Part shown: piece by piece, positions 15,154 through 23,383 of the stretch | Layout: the number at the start of each line of letters is the position of its first letter | Position numbering within the stretch: the stretch's first letter is position 1 | Origin: Methylobacterium sp. J-048 | GTDB taxonomy: Bacteria; Pseudomonadota; Alphaproteobacteria; Rhizobiales; Beijerinckiaceae | Direction: 5' to 3' | DNA length: 64,000 bases | Assembly: GCF_022829515.1 (NCBI RefSeq) | Contig: NZ_JAKSYL010000120.1 | Span: 62,001-126,000 of the forward strand | The notes under the pieces: model-generated | What the model was told of the DNA's origin: nothing | What the model saw: only the letters and a program-made list of their open reading frames with translations | Database searches by the model: none | Program-made: the position numbers and the translations under genes

Positions 15154-17661
15154 ATGCTGCTGACCGACGCGCTCGCCATTGAGGTAGGCCTGGACCCGAA
15201 GGCCCTGCGGAAGGGACTGGCCGAGGTCTCCACCTCCATGCGCAAGGCTCGGGAGGGCGCGCAGAAGGATGGCACCGCCATCGAGAGGAGCCTGGACGGT
15301 GCGGCCGAGGCCGTGGATCGGCTTGCCCGCAACGCGTTGAAGCTGTTCGCCCTGTTCACCGCCGGGCGGGCGGTCAAGGACTTCGTTCAGGACATCACGT
15401 CGGCGGACGCTGCTCTTGGTCGGTTGGCAAAATCCATCGGCTCGACCCCTGAGGCGATCAGCTCGCTTGCCAATGCGGTGGCCCGCGGCGGCGGATCGGT
15501 GGCTGCGACCGCCGGCTCATTCGAAAAGCTGTCCGACTCGATCAACGAGATCAAGGTCACGGGGAACAGCAGCCTGTTGCCGATGCTCGGGCGCCTTCAG
15601 GGCATCTCCGGCAAGGCGATCCGGTTGAACCAGGATCTGGCGACCACCTTCGGCGACATCGCGGACGCGGCCAAGGGCACGGCCGACAAGATGGGCGCCC
15701 CGTTCGCTACCTACCTGTTGAAGCAAGCCGGGATCGACCGCGACACGGCAGCCCTACTCATCCAGGGTCGCGACAAGCTCAACGAGGCACTGGAGAGGTC
15801 CCGCAAGGTCGGCATCGTCTCGGACAAGGACACCAAGGCCGCGCAGGCGCTCACCACGTCGATTGAGACCCTCCGGCAAACCTCGGAGAGCTTTGGCCGT
15901 CAGATCCTCACGGGTGTATCGCCGACGATCACCCGCTTGCTCACCCAGTTTCAGGAGTGGATCGAAAAGAACCGCGGCATCATCGACAGCAAGATCGCCG
16001 AGTACATCAAGCGGTTCTCGGACTGGATCAATTCCATCAATTGGGAGGCGGTCGGCGAAGGCCTGCGCAACTTCGGGGCAGGAGCTCTACGGGTCGCGGA
16101 CTCGTTCGGCGGGTTGTTGAAGATTTGCGAGGCCCTTTTCCTGTTCTGGGTCGGCTCCAAAGCCATCCGTATGGTGCAGGCCATTCTGGGTGTCGCCGGC
16201 CTACTCGGCAGCGGGCCGCTTGGTTGGGCGATCCGGTTGGCGATGGGTGCGGCCGCACTCGGCGCCGTAACCGCCGACCAGATGCCGAAGGTGCTGGCCA
16301 AGGAGGGCGCGGCCGGTGTCGACCCTGCGACCGGCGGCGCCACCGAACGGCCGCCGGCCGACCTCTATGGTAAGGAAGGAGCAGCCCGCCCGTGGCTGCG
16401 CCGGCAGTGGAACCGGGTCAAACGGGTCTTCGGCGGCGGGTCGGCCGAAGCGCATAACGGCGGCAGCCCGATGCCGGAAGGCAGCGGCGCCGGCAACCTG
16501 ACGCGCCTCACGGAGGAGGAGGCCAAAAGGGCCGGTATCGACCCGCGCATCATGCATGGCATCCGGGCGGGTGAGAGCGGGCACGGAGCGGGCTACGATC
16601 GCGCCATCACGGCCCGCGAGCAAAGCTACGGCCCGTGGCAGCTCAATCGGAAGGGCGGGCTCGGGACCGAGTTCGAGCGCGAGACCGGCATGGATCTGAC
16701 GGACCCGAAAACCATCCCGGCGCAAACCCGGTGGGTGGCCCAGTACATTGCTCGCCAGCGCAAGCTCAATCCGAACTGGAGCCCCGGCGGGCTGTGGCAC
16801 GGCTATCGCGGCAACCAAGATGCCGACCCGAAGTGGGGCGACTCTGGGTATAAGCCGACGCCTGATGCGACGGCGCAGGGTGGCAACAAGCCTGCCGCCG
16901 GCACCCCGGAGGGCGTGACCGATATCAGCGGGCAGGCGGCCTATCGTGGCGGTCAGCTTTCGGACGTGAAAGGCTTCGTGTTCCACCACACGGGCGGCCG
17001 GGGCACCCCCGAAGGTGTCGTCAACACCCTCAACCAGCGCGGCCTAGGCGTTCAGTACGTCATGGATCGGGATGGAAAGATCTATCAGACCCTCGCCCCG
17101 GGCGCCCGCGGGTCGCACATCAAACCCGCACAGAACGGCTCCGGGCTGACCAATTCAAACAGCCTCGGCATGGAGGTGATCGCCAAGGACGACAAAGATA
17201 TCAATCCGATCCAAGTCGAGGCGGCCAAGCGCTTCATGGCTCAGATGCAGAAGCAATACCCGGGCATTCAGGTCTACGGGCACGGAGAGCTTAACTCTCA
17301 CAAGCAGGAGACCGAAGGGAGGACCATCGTCGACGCCATTCGCCGATCACAGCCTCCGGCAGCTACCGCAGCGGCAGAGGGCAGGACGGGATCGGCGCCG
17401 ACCCCTGGCTCGACGAGTGCGCTAGAGGCCCAGCGTGCGGGAGCTATGGCTGCCATCGTGCAGGCGCAGGCGGCACAAGCGGCAGTGACCGGCAATACGT
17501 CAAACGACAACCGCGCGACGACCGACAACTCGTCCCAGTGGAACATTCAGAATGTGAACCTCCACACCGCTGCGACGGATGGGCGGGCAGCGGCCGGCGA
17601 GTTCGTGGACACGATCCGGGGCCGATCCTATGCGGCGGCGGCGAACCGGGGGCTGGCCTAG
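15154..17661 (+). CDS. Tape-measure-like tail protein with two peptidoglycan-hydrolase domains, 835 aa
   Basis: Residues 1-330 are helical and tail tape-measure-like. About 325-375 is hydrophobic (LFLFWVGSKAIRMVQAILGV) and may span the membrane on entry. Residues 449-565 resemble a lysozyme/transglycosylase domain: RIMHGIRAGESGHGAGYDRA with a likely catalytic Glu, then EQSYGPWQLNRKGG. Residues 605-730 are an Amidase_2 domain: FVFHHTGGRGTPEGVV (zinc His pair), NSLGMEVIAKDD, and GHGELNSHKQETEG. The C-terminus is Gln/Asn/Ala-rich. The protein would measure the tail and cut both glycan and peptide bonds during DNA entry. It is short for a tape measure, suggesting a small tail or a shortened gene. 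Confidence 0.75.
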   Translation: MLLTDALAIEVGLDPKALRKGLAEVSTSMRKAREGAQKDGTAIERSLDGAAEAVDRLARNALKLFALFTAGRAVKDFVQDITSADAALGRLAKSIGSTPEAISSLANAVARGGGSVAATAGSFEKLSDSINEIKVTGNSSLLPMLGRLQGISGKAIRLNQDLATTFGDIADAAKGTADKMGAPFATYLLKQAGIDRDTAALLIQGRDKLNEALERSRKVGIVSDKDTKAAQALTTSIETLRQTSESFGRQILTGVSPTITRLLTQFQEWIEKNRGIIDSKIAEYIKRFSDWINSINWEAVGEGLRNFGAGALRVADSFGGLLKICEALFLFWVGSKAIRMVQAILGVAGLLGSGPLGWAIRLAMGAAALGAVTADQMPKVLAKEGAAGVDPATGGATERPPADLYGKEGAARPWLRRQWNRVKRVFGGGSAEAHNGGSPMPEGSGAGNLTRLTEEEAKRAGIDPRIMHGIRAGESGHGAGYDRAITAREQSYGPWQLNRKGGLGTEFERETGMDLTDPKTIPAQTRWVAQYIARQRKLNPNWSPGGLWHGYRGNQDADPKWGDSGYKPTPDATAQGGNKPAAGTPEGVTDISGQAAYRGGQLSDVKGFVFHHTGGRGTPEGVVNTLNQRGLGVQYVMDRDGKIYQTLAPGARGSHIKPAQNGSGLTNSNSLGMEVIAKDDKDINPIQVEAAKRFMAQMQKQYPGIQVYGHGELNSHKQETEGRTIVDAIRRSQPPAATAAAEGRTGSAPTPGSTSALEAQRAGAMAAIVQAQAAQAAVTGNTSNDNRATTDNSSQWNIQNVNLHTAATDGRAAAGEFVDTIRGRSYAAAANRGLA

Positions 17662-17960
17662 TCCTCCGGGCCGACTTGGCGCCCGCGCGGGAAAGTATAG
17701 GGATCGGGTTGCACGAACCGGCCGGCGACCCAGCCCTCGACGGAGCGGTAGCGGACAAAGATCCACTCGCCGAGGCCGTCGCCGCTGTAGCGGATGCCGC
17801 GCCCGTTTGGTGGGATGATGCCGACGATTTTAGCATCACCGGTGGGGAATTCGCGCACGTTCAGCGCATCATTCGGGGCAACGCCCATCACCCGTAGGGT
17901 TTCTGCCTTGGCGGCAGAGACCGATGCAGCGAGGATCACGGCGGCGAGGGCGTAGCGCAT
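17658..17960 (-). CDS. Exported bacterial SH3-domain protein, 100 aa
   Basis: Starts MRYALAAVILAASVSAAKA, a clean signal peptide. A single SH3_3 domain follows: LRVMGVAPNDALNVREFPTG, then IIPPNGRGIRYSGDGLGEWI and VEGWVAGRFVQ. It is likely periplasmic and binds peptidoglycan or a protein partner. The ATG at 17960 is chosen because the signal peptide begins there; upstream in-frame residues are unstructured. It is convergent with the lysin gene, overlapping by four bases, and is probably expressed from the prophage independently of the late genes. Confidence 0.8.
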   Translation of the reverse strand: MRYALAAVILAASVSAAKAETLRVMGVAPNDALNVREFPTGDAKIVGIIPPNGRGIRYSGDGLGEWIFVRYRSVEGWVAGRFVQPDPYTFPRGRQVGPED

Positions 17961-18305
17961 GGCGGGAGGATAGCCGCTGGGATGGCGGTGTCGAGACCTT
18001 ATCAACCTACAGGTAGGTAGCGAATCAGTTGCCGCTTGATCGGTCTGGAAGGCGTGTGGGGAATTCAAGAGCGTCATTTTGTGATCGCTTGATTTCAAAT
18101 CGCGCTCTTTCATTCCGAATGCGACAAGCCCATCTCAATCAAACGAAAATTCCGGAAATTTGGTGCCGACGAAGCGCGCGGCAAAATGCCGAGCGCGAAC
18201 TAAAGCGCTCGAAAATCGGAACCAAAAATTGACGAGCCTTTTTCTAGTGTGTCATAGCGAGCGCGTCGCCGGCTCGCTCTGACTGGCGATTATGAGGAAC
18301 ACGGT
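17961..18305. other. Intergenic stretch upstream of the SH3 gene
   Basis: Between two divergent genes. It is more AT-rich than the flanks. It must contain the promoter of the minus-strand SH3 gene and of the small gene at 18306. No operator or hairpin is obvious. Confidence 0.4.
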
Positions 18306-18479
18306 ATGGCCGACAACACAGGATCTGCCCATGGGGCCGGTGCCGTGGTTGCGCGGGATACGGAGCGATTCAAGCTTCTTTTCAAGAACGGTCGCCCTGA
18401 GATCTCCGCTGACTACAAGGCGCCTCTGTCAATGAAGCTCACCCGCGCGGTCATCGGCGATCGCTCGCGCGCGGCCTGA
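18306..18479 (+). CDS. Small hypothetical protein, 57 aa
   Basis: ATG at 18306 with GAGG about nine bases upstream. It reads MADNTGSAHGAGAVVARDTE, then RFKLLFKNGRPEISADYKAP, ending in a basic segment. Soluble, no recognised family. The good ribosome-binding site and prophage location make it plausible cargo. Confidence 0.5.
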   Translation: MADNTGSAHGAGAVVARDTERFKLLFKNGRPEISADYKAPLSMKLTRAVIGDRSRAA

Positions 18480-18578
18480 CGCACGCCTTTTTTCCCAAGG
18501 CCGTCAATCAAGCCCTTCTCAGTCTCATTCAACCTAGCGTAGGCAGGGCGACCTTGCCGTTAGCAGGTCGCCCTTCCT

Positions 18579-19133
18579 ATGCAAATGACCGCCGACTGCC
18601 TCGACCGTTGGTTGGGGAGCTTCGATAATTTCAGGCCCGACTTTTTAGATTTTTGCTGGACGGTCAGCAAATCGCTGGGTTTCGAATTCGAGTTCTCTCA
18701 AGACATTCTTCGTGCTGCCCACGAAGGATGGGCGGCAAGCCACGACATGTGGCTCGCTGAGCGCATGGGCTCGGACACCAGCGGTCTTTCGCACATCAAG
18801 ATTATGGGGCTCCTTCTCCACCAGCTGTGTCGCGCACAGTGGGTAAAGGAAATTCGAGAATACAAAGGCTCGGCCCTAGAGTTCAACGGCACCGCTCAAG
18901 AGCGAGATGAAACCGCCAAGGATTTTCTTGGTGGGCCAGAAGCTTTTTTTTCTCTACAGTTTGTGCTGCAGATCATAAACTGGTTTGAGGCCGCTCGCCA
19001 GGACAAAACAGAGCCGTTCAATCCTCGCATGACCGAGGATATGGCACATGATCTGATGTTTTATTTGGTAAATGGGCATCATACAGAGGTGTCAAGCGTT
19101 CTTATTCTTAAAGGCCTCTATATTCGCGACTAA
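18579..19133 (+). CDS. Unknown AT-richer element protein, 184 aa
   Basis: A helical soluble protein with many aromatic residues (CLDRWLGSFDNFRPDFLDFC, LLLHQLCRAQWVKEIREYKG, FFSLQFVLQIINWFEAARQD). There is no signal peptide and no metal or nucleotide motif. Its codon use is clearly more AT-rich than the structural genes. Its position at the prophage right end, past the tail genes, is where cargo such as exclusion or defence proteins is often found; that role is only a guess. Confidence 0.6.
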   Translation: MQMTADCLDRWLGSFDNFRPDFLDFCWTVSKSLGFEFEFSQDILRAAHEGWAASHDMWLAERMGSDTSGLSHIKIMGLLLHQLCRAQWVKEIREYKGSALEFNGTAQERDETAKDFLGGPEAFFSLQFVLQIINWFEAARQDKTEPFNPRMTEDMAHDLMFYLVNGHHTEVSSVLILKGLYIRD

Positions 19134-19292
19134 CCAAGTCGAGTCATAGGTCAGAGGACACTTTCTCCCATGAGTGTCATCTGGGTGCACTCCTGCATAA
19201 CTGCCTAATAAATTTTATGACGCCGCCAGCGCGCTAGACTTTAAGTGACTACGACCCATTTGCCTTCACATCCATTGGCGAAGGAGCCACAA

Positions 19293-19502
19293 ATGGCCGA
19301 CACTAAAACACGGGTAGATGGCCCAGTTAGTATCAGATCCGACAGCGCCGAGCGCGTCGCGCTTGAGCTATACCATCACATTCGCTTAGGCACCGCTGAG
19401 CAACAAGACGATGCTCTTGAATTGTTCGCGCGCTGCCTCATGCATACTCGTGATCATTACAGATCTGTTGCGGAAGTGAAGAAGCTTATTAAGCAGGGAT
19501 AG
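19293..19502 (+). CDS. Small hypothetical protein, 69 aa
   Basis: The ATG at 19293 follows AAGGAG with seven-base spacing, so I prefer it to the upstream GTG at 19245. It reads MADTKTRVDGPVSIRSDSAE then a helical part RVALELYHHIRLGTAEQQDD. Soluble; no recognised family. Confidence 0.55.
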   Translation: MADTKTRVDGPVSIRSDSAERVALELYHHIRLGTAEQQDDALELFARCLMHTRDHYRSVAEVKKLIKQG

Positions 19503-19602
19503 CTTCAGCTCAACACCTTAAGATTTGTCGAAACCATAAGATGTTGGCAAAACCTGCGAAGCGGTTGCAGCCGCTTCGCCTCAAGCGCGTCGCCGCGAAA
19601 AT

Positions 19603-19860
19603 TCAACCCAGCGCCTTCCTCAGCCGCACCCCCGGTCCCTCGCCGTTCTCCTCGATGAAGATGACACCGGCGCCTTCGAGGGCGGCCTGCAGGGCGGCGA
19701 CGGTACGTCCCTTGAGCTCTTCGCCAGCCTCGAAGCGCGACACCGTGTTGGTCGAGACCTGAGCCTGATCGGCCAGTTCGCGGATCCCGATCCCGAGCCC
19801 GGCACGGGCCATCTTGCACTGAGCAGGCGTCAAAATCGCGTCCTTGCTGCGAATTCGCAT
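19603..19860 (-). CDS. XRE-family helix-turn-helix regulator, 85 aa (candidate prophage repressor)
   Basis: A Cro/CI-type helix-turn-helix is visible: LTPAQCKMARAGLGIGIREL, then ADQAQVSTNTVSRFEAGEEL. A C-terminal strand follows (GAGVIFIEENGEGPGVRLRK), as in small XRE proteins such as those of plasmids and phages. The ATG at 19860 is chosen because the domain starts seven residues later. It lacks a cleavage domain, so it is not a LexA-type repressor. It is the only visible regulator of this class in the element. Divergent from the gene at 19987, it could control that unit. Confidence 0.8.
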   Translation of the reverse strand: MRIRSKDAILTPAQCKMARAGLGIGIRELADQAQVSTNTVSRFEAGEELKGRTVAALQAALEGAGVIFIEENGEGPGVRLRKALG

Positions 19861-19986
19861 TGACACCGCAAAAGCAGTGCGTATGTTCGCAACACAGTAG
19901 CGAAATCGCTGCTGAACCTCAAGCGGCCTGCCAAGGTGTTCTAGCACCGCAGCAGGCCTAGCCATCAACGTCTGGGATCTCCGTCA

Positions 19987-20379
19987 ATGGCCTCTCAAGC
20001 CCATAGCACACGCACGCCCTTATTACCCCAGTCCGGCAACCCGCGGCCCTTATTAGGCCAGGGGTTCGGCCAGCAGCCGGGCCCCGTCACACAGGCTATC
20101 CGCACCATGCGGGCCGCCGAACCGTCCGACCACGCCATCGTCGCCATCGAGGACGGGCTGGCCAGCTTCTTCGCCGAGCAAGTTCTGGATCCACGTCAGT
20201 TCACCCACGGCATCCGCACCCTGTCCCGCACCGAGGTCGAGAACCTGGTCGAGGGGTTGATCGATCTTCTCGACGGCTGGGATGGTGAGGCCGATCGTGA
20301 GTTCGAGGACCCGGAAGCCTCGGCCACTGAGTGGACTGGCCGCGGCACTCACCGCTTCAATGTCGGGAGGGCGGCATGA
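19987..20379 (+). CDS. Hypothetical protein, 130 aa
   Basis: First gene of a four-gene overlapping unit (19987-21198), divergent from the XRE regulator. The N-terminal 35 residues are low-complexity. The rest is acidic and helical (TLSRTEVENLVEGLIDLLDG). Overlaps the next start by four bases. No family recognised. Confidence 0.55.
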   Translation: MASQAHSTRTPLLPQSGNPRPLLGQGFGQQPGPVTQAIRTMRAAEPSDHAIVAIEDGLASFFAEQVLDPRQFTHGIRTLSRTEVENLVEGLIDLLDGWDGEADREFEDPEASATEWTGRGTHRFNVGRAA

Positions 20380-20591
20380 GCCACCATCCCGCATTCAACT
20401 CAGTCGATAGCATGGAAGGGGACATTCGGGATTTGGGTCTCTGGGCCAGCGTGCTCAATCGCATGGGCACGACCGAAGACCCTATCGATCCCGAGGACGT
20501 CTGGGTCATCAGCAACGTGCTGTCCGCGATGGCTAAGCGCCTCGACGCGCACCGCCGGGAAGCGTTCGGCAAGGTTGGAGGGAGGGCTTGA
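20376..20591 (+). CDS. Hypothetical protein, 71 aa
   Basis: GGGAGG stands seven bases before the ATG at 20376. The protein is acidic and helical (DIRDLGLWASVLNRMGTTED, VWVISNVLSAMAKRLDAHRR), of the small type often found in Alphaproteobacteria phages. Its stop overlaps the next start (TGATG). Confidence 0.6.
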   Translation: MSHHPAFNSVDSMEGDIRDLGLWASVLNRMGTTEDPIDPEDVWVISNVLSAMAKRLDAHRREAFGKVGGRA

Positions 20592-20986
20592 TGGCTGCCT
20601 CTACCCGCCGCGCCGCGCTCGGCGCCATCCTCGCCGCCCCGCTTACAGGCGGGGCCGTCATGGCCCTTCCTTCCGGCTCGCTGCCGCCTGCTGCGCCGTC
20701 CGACCTCGTCCAAGCCTGCGATTGGGCCATCCAGCACCGAGGCTGGATCAACAAATCTGCGGTTGCTGAGCACTGGGACGACGACCGCTTGGACGTTGAG
20801 ACCCGTCAACACGAAGCTATCGTCGTTCGGGCTGCCACGGAGGCTTCTCGGAGCCCAGCAGACTTAGCGGCGAAAGCCCGCCTGCTGCTCGACGAGTGGG
20901 CCGACTCGGGCCTGTTAAAGAGCACCTACGGTGACGAGCGGCTCGCTGCTACGATCCTGCAGGAGGTGATCAAGCTATGCGCCTGA
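20591..20986 (+). CDS. Hypothetical exported protein with Tat-like leader, 131 aa
   Basis: Starts MAASTRRAALGAILAAPLTG, with a twin-arginine pair before a hydrophobic run. This looks like a Tat-type leader or a single membrane anchor. The remainder is soluble and helical (DLVQACDWAIQHRGWINKSA). Preceded by GGAGGG. No family recognised. Overlaps the next gene by ten bases. Confidence 0.55.
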   Translation: MAASTRRAALGAILAAPLTGGAVMALPSGSLPPAAPSDLVQACDWAIQHRGWINKSAVAEHWDDDRLDVETRQHEAIVVRAATEASRSPADLAAKARLLLDEWADSGLLKSTYGDERLAATILQEVIKLCA

Positions 20987-21198
20987 TCAGCCCTCTCGTC
21001 GCCGCGATGGCGTGGTGGCGGATGCGGCGGGTCCGCCGTGCCGGTGACGACATGCGCCGGGCCAGGAAAGGCCTGCGCCAAGCGGATTACCTCGCCACCC
21101 GCGCTCTGCGGACGCTGATCGCGGTGGGTCGAGGTCCGATCCCGCGCACGCTCAGCGGCGTGCCGGCGATCCCGCCGATGCCGGTGCTGTGCTGGTAG
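20977..21198 (+). CDS. Small basic hypothetical protein, 73 aa
   Basis: A short hydrophobic start (LISPLVAAMAWW) is followed by a strongly basic helix (RMRRVRRAGDDMRRARKGLR). The overlap with the preceding gene and AGGAGG before the start support translation. Last gene before the right attachment site. Not recognised. Confidence 0.5.
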   Translation: MRLISPLVAAMAWWRMRRVRRAGDDMRRARKGLRQADYLATRALRTLIAVGRGPIPRTLSGVPAIPPMPVLCW

Positions 21199-21495
21199 GG
21201 GTGGGGGACGCGTCCCCCACCTTGGGGTCCGGAAAACCTGAGTGGCGCACAGGTTATCGCCGGATCCGAATTAGCATCCACGCCCGCCCGTCGCTGGGGG
21301 GAAATGGCTCAGGGCGAGCGTGGACGGCCGGAGACCAAGCCGACCTCGGAGTGAATGCAAAATGCATGCGACTTGTCGCGAACGCCGCTCACGCATCTCG
21401 TGCGGGCGGATCAGCGCTGCGACGTCTCTAGCCGTACTCGGAAAGCCCGAAATTTGGTATGGGCCAGGATGTGGGTAAGCAGCAAGATCGAAAAG
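21199..21495. other. Right-end non-coding stretch of the element
   Basis: No convincing gene. It runs from the last small element gene to the end of the truncated permease frame and must include part of attP. The composition turns AT-rich towards attR (about 21490-21530). No copies of the GGCAYTCC repeat seen beside attL were found here. Confidence 0.4.
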
Positions 21496-22065
21496 CTAAG
21501 ATGCTGACGATAAACAGTATTTAATCGAATAGACGAGGATCAGGTAGCCGCCGAACAAAGGCGCCAGGGTCGTGCCGAACGAGTTGAAGGCCTGGACCAG
21601 GTTGAGGCGCGCCGGGGCGGTCTCCGGCGGCCCGACCACCGCCACGTAGGGGTTGGCGGCGACCTGGAGCAGGGTGATGCCGCTCGCGATCACGAACAGG
21701 GCGGTGAGGGTGATCGCGTACGAGACCTGATGCGAGGCCAGGACCATGCCGAGCGTGCCCAGCGCCATGATGCCGAGGCCGACCACCAGGGCCCGCTGGT
21801 AGCCGATGCGCGCGATCAGCTTCGCCGCCGGGATCGAGGCCACGAAATACGCGATGAACCACACCGACTCGATCAGCGTGGTCTGCGTGTAGCTGAGGTC
21901 GAACACGCTCCGCAGATGGGGCAGCAGCGTGTTGTTGATGACCGTGATGAAGCCCCACATGAAGAAGAGGCTCGCGAGCAGCGAGAGGGCCGGGCGGTAG
22001 CTGCCCTGGTCCCGCGTCGCCGTCTCCGCCGCGGGCGATCCGATGCTCGCGATCGGTCCTGCCAT
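21496..22065 (-). pseudogene. fucP: fucP-like sugar permease, 5' fragment
   Basis: N-terminal 170 codons of the FucP/GluP-type MFS symporter, up to the attachment core. From there the frame enters element DNA and adds about 19 foreign residues (VYSIKYCLSSAS at the end) before a stop. The host part shows LLASLFFMWGFITVINNTLL, typical FucP helix 1, and LLQVAANPYVAVVG of helix 4. The ATG at 22065 has GAGGAA seven bases upstream. It is divergent from the mutarotase gene and the promoter region is intact, so a truncated five- to six-helix product could still be made. That product is very unlikely to transport sugar. Confidence 0.92.
21534..21555. other. attR core (22 bp)
   Basis: Identical to attL (3736-3757). 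Host permease sequence continues to the right. Deleting the DNA between the two copies recreates the attB site and an intact permease frame. Confidence 0.9.
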
Positions 22066-22105
22066 CAAACGTTTCCTCTTGCCGGGGCCGCCTTACGGGC
22101 CCCTT

Positions 22106-22136
22106 GTTGTAGAACGCAATTGTATGAGTATATAGC
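22106..22136 (+). promoter_or_regulatory. Candidate operator in the fucP-galM divergent promoter
   Basis: Two adjacent motifs, GTTGTAGAACGCAA (22106-22119) and TTGTATGAGTATATAGC (22120-22136), both recur in the gntR-aldehyde dehydrogenase promoter at 26017-26115. The second matches there at 15 of 17 positions. The shared sites, placed between divergent genes of one pathway, are best explained as binding sites of the FadR-type regulator encoded at 25216-25956. Confidence 0.5.
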
Positions 22137-22216
22137 GATTCTACGGACGTCAACCGCGGCCTCCGTCGAGGACCCGCGCCCGGCCGGCAAGCGGTCGGCA
22201 GGAGGAGTCGGGCATC

Positions 22217-23383
22217 GTGCGGGGGGATCGGATGCGTGGAGTAGGAGCGGTGGCGCTGGGTGCCTGTGCGGCGATCCCGATGGTCGCCCGGGCGGCCGAG
22301 CCGGTCCGGACTCTGTTCGGCACCCTGCCGGACGGACGCGCGGTCGAGGAGGTGACGCTCACCAACGGCAAGGGCATCACCGCCCGGGTGATCGCCTGGG
22401 GCGCCCTGCTGCGGAGCCTCGAGGTGCCCGACCGCGCCGGCAAGCCCGCCGACATCGTCCTCGGCTACGGCGACCTCGCCGGCTACCTCGCCAAGCCCAA
22501 TTATTTCGGGGCCAGCGTCGGGCGCTACGCCAACCGGATCCGCGGCGGGCGCTTCACCCTGGACGGCCGGACCTACACGCTCGCCACCAATGACGGCCCG
22601 AACACCCTGCACGGCGGCAATGCCGGCTTCGACAAGCGGCTCTGGACCATCACCGAGGTCAAGGGCGGTGCCACCCCGTCGGTTACCCTGCGCTACGTCA
22701 GCCCGGACGGCGAGGAGGGCTTTCCCGGCACCCTCACGGTCACGGCGACCTATACGCTGGACGCCACCGACACGCTCACCATCAGCTACCAGGCCACCAC
22801 CGACAAGCCGACGATCGTCAACCTGACCAACCACAGCTTCTTCAACCTCGCCGGCGAGGGCTCGGGCCGCTCGGTCCTCGACCAGATTCTGACCATCCCG
22901 GCCGAGCGCTACACCCCGGTCGACGCCACGCAGATCCCCACGGGCGCGCATGTTCCGGTGGCGGGGACGCCGTTCGATTTCCGCACGCCGACGGTGATCG
23001 GCTCGCGCATCCGCGACGGGCGGGACATCCAGATCGTGCGCGGGCGCGGCTATGACCACAACTGGGTCGTGACCGACGCCCCGACAGTCGAGCCGCATCT
23101 CGTGGCGAAGGTCGAGGATCCTCACTCGGGCCGGGTTCTGGAGGTCGCCAGCAACCAGCCAGGTGTGCAATTCTACACCGGTAACTTCATCGACGCGACC
23201 GTGGTGGGTAAATCCGGCCTCGTTTACCGGCAGTCGGACGCCCTCGCGATCGAGCCCGAATTGTTCCCCGACACGCCGAACCAGCCGGCCTTCGGCTCGG
23301 CCCGGCTCGACCCCGGCGCCACATATCGGACCGTGATCACCTACCGCTTCTCCGCCAGCTCCGCACCCCGGACCCAGCCATGA
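22217..23383 (+). CDS. galM: Aldose 1-epimerase (mutarotase), exported, 388 aa
   Basis: Interconverts alpha and beta anomers of aldoses before their oxidation or uptake. GalM signatures: [19 protein letters not shown] near residue 95, [15 protein letters not shown] (sugar-binding His), [14 protein letters not shown] (catalytic His), and [16 protein letters not shown] (catalytic Glu). A hydrophobic leader ([19 protein letters not shown]) indicates a periplasmic enzyme, consistent with work upstream of a permease. I keep the GTG at 22217, which has AGGAGGAG about nine bases upstream; an ATG at 22232 is the alternative. It overlaps the dehydratase start by four bases, so the two form an operon. 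Confidence 0.9.
   Translation: MRGDRMRGVGAVALGACAAIPMVARAAEPVRTLFGTLPDGRAVEEVTLTNGKGITARVIAWGALLRSLEVPDRAGKPADIVLGYGDLAGYLAKPNYFGASVGRYANRIRGGRFTLDGRTYTLATNDGPNTLHGGNAGFDKRLWTITEVKGGATPSVTLRYVSPDGEEGFPGTLTVTATYTLDATDTLTISYQATTDKPTIVNLTNHSFFNLAGEGSGRSVLDQILTIPAERYTPVDATQIPTGAHVPVAGTPFDFRTPTVIGSRIRDGRDIQIVRGRGYDHNWVVTDAPTVEPHLVAKVEDPHSGRVLEVASNQPGVQFYTGNFIDATVVGKSGLVYRQSDALAIEPELFPDTPNQPAFGSARLDPGATYRTVITYRFSASSAPRTQP

Larger units (their letters stand above)
3736..21555. mobile_element. Prophage-like integrated element of 17.8 kb inside the fucP-like gene
   Basis: Both ends carry an identical 22-bp sequence (3736-3757 and 21534-21555) that belongs to the interrupted permease gene. The integrase gene starts 140 bp inside the left end. 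Order: integrase, unknown, AlpA-like, early operon with RuvC-like nuclease and RepA-like ATPase, lipoprotein, terminase small and large subunits, unknown genes, baseplate-hub-like, tail-completion-like, tape-measure/lysin, SH3 protein, unknowns and an XRE regulator. Portal, capsid, protease and tail-tube genes were not found, so it is either defective or a satellite needing a helper phage. Its base composition is close to the host's apart from patches around 5.1-5.7 and 18.1-19.5 kb. Confidence 0.9.

Noticed and set aside
18029-18232. 67-codon plus-strand frame
   Set aside because: No ribosome-binding site; it is compositionally unlike a protein and lies in the promoter region of the SH3 gene.
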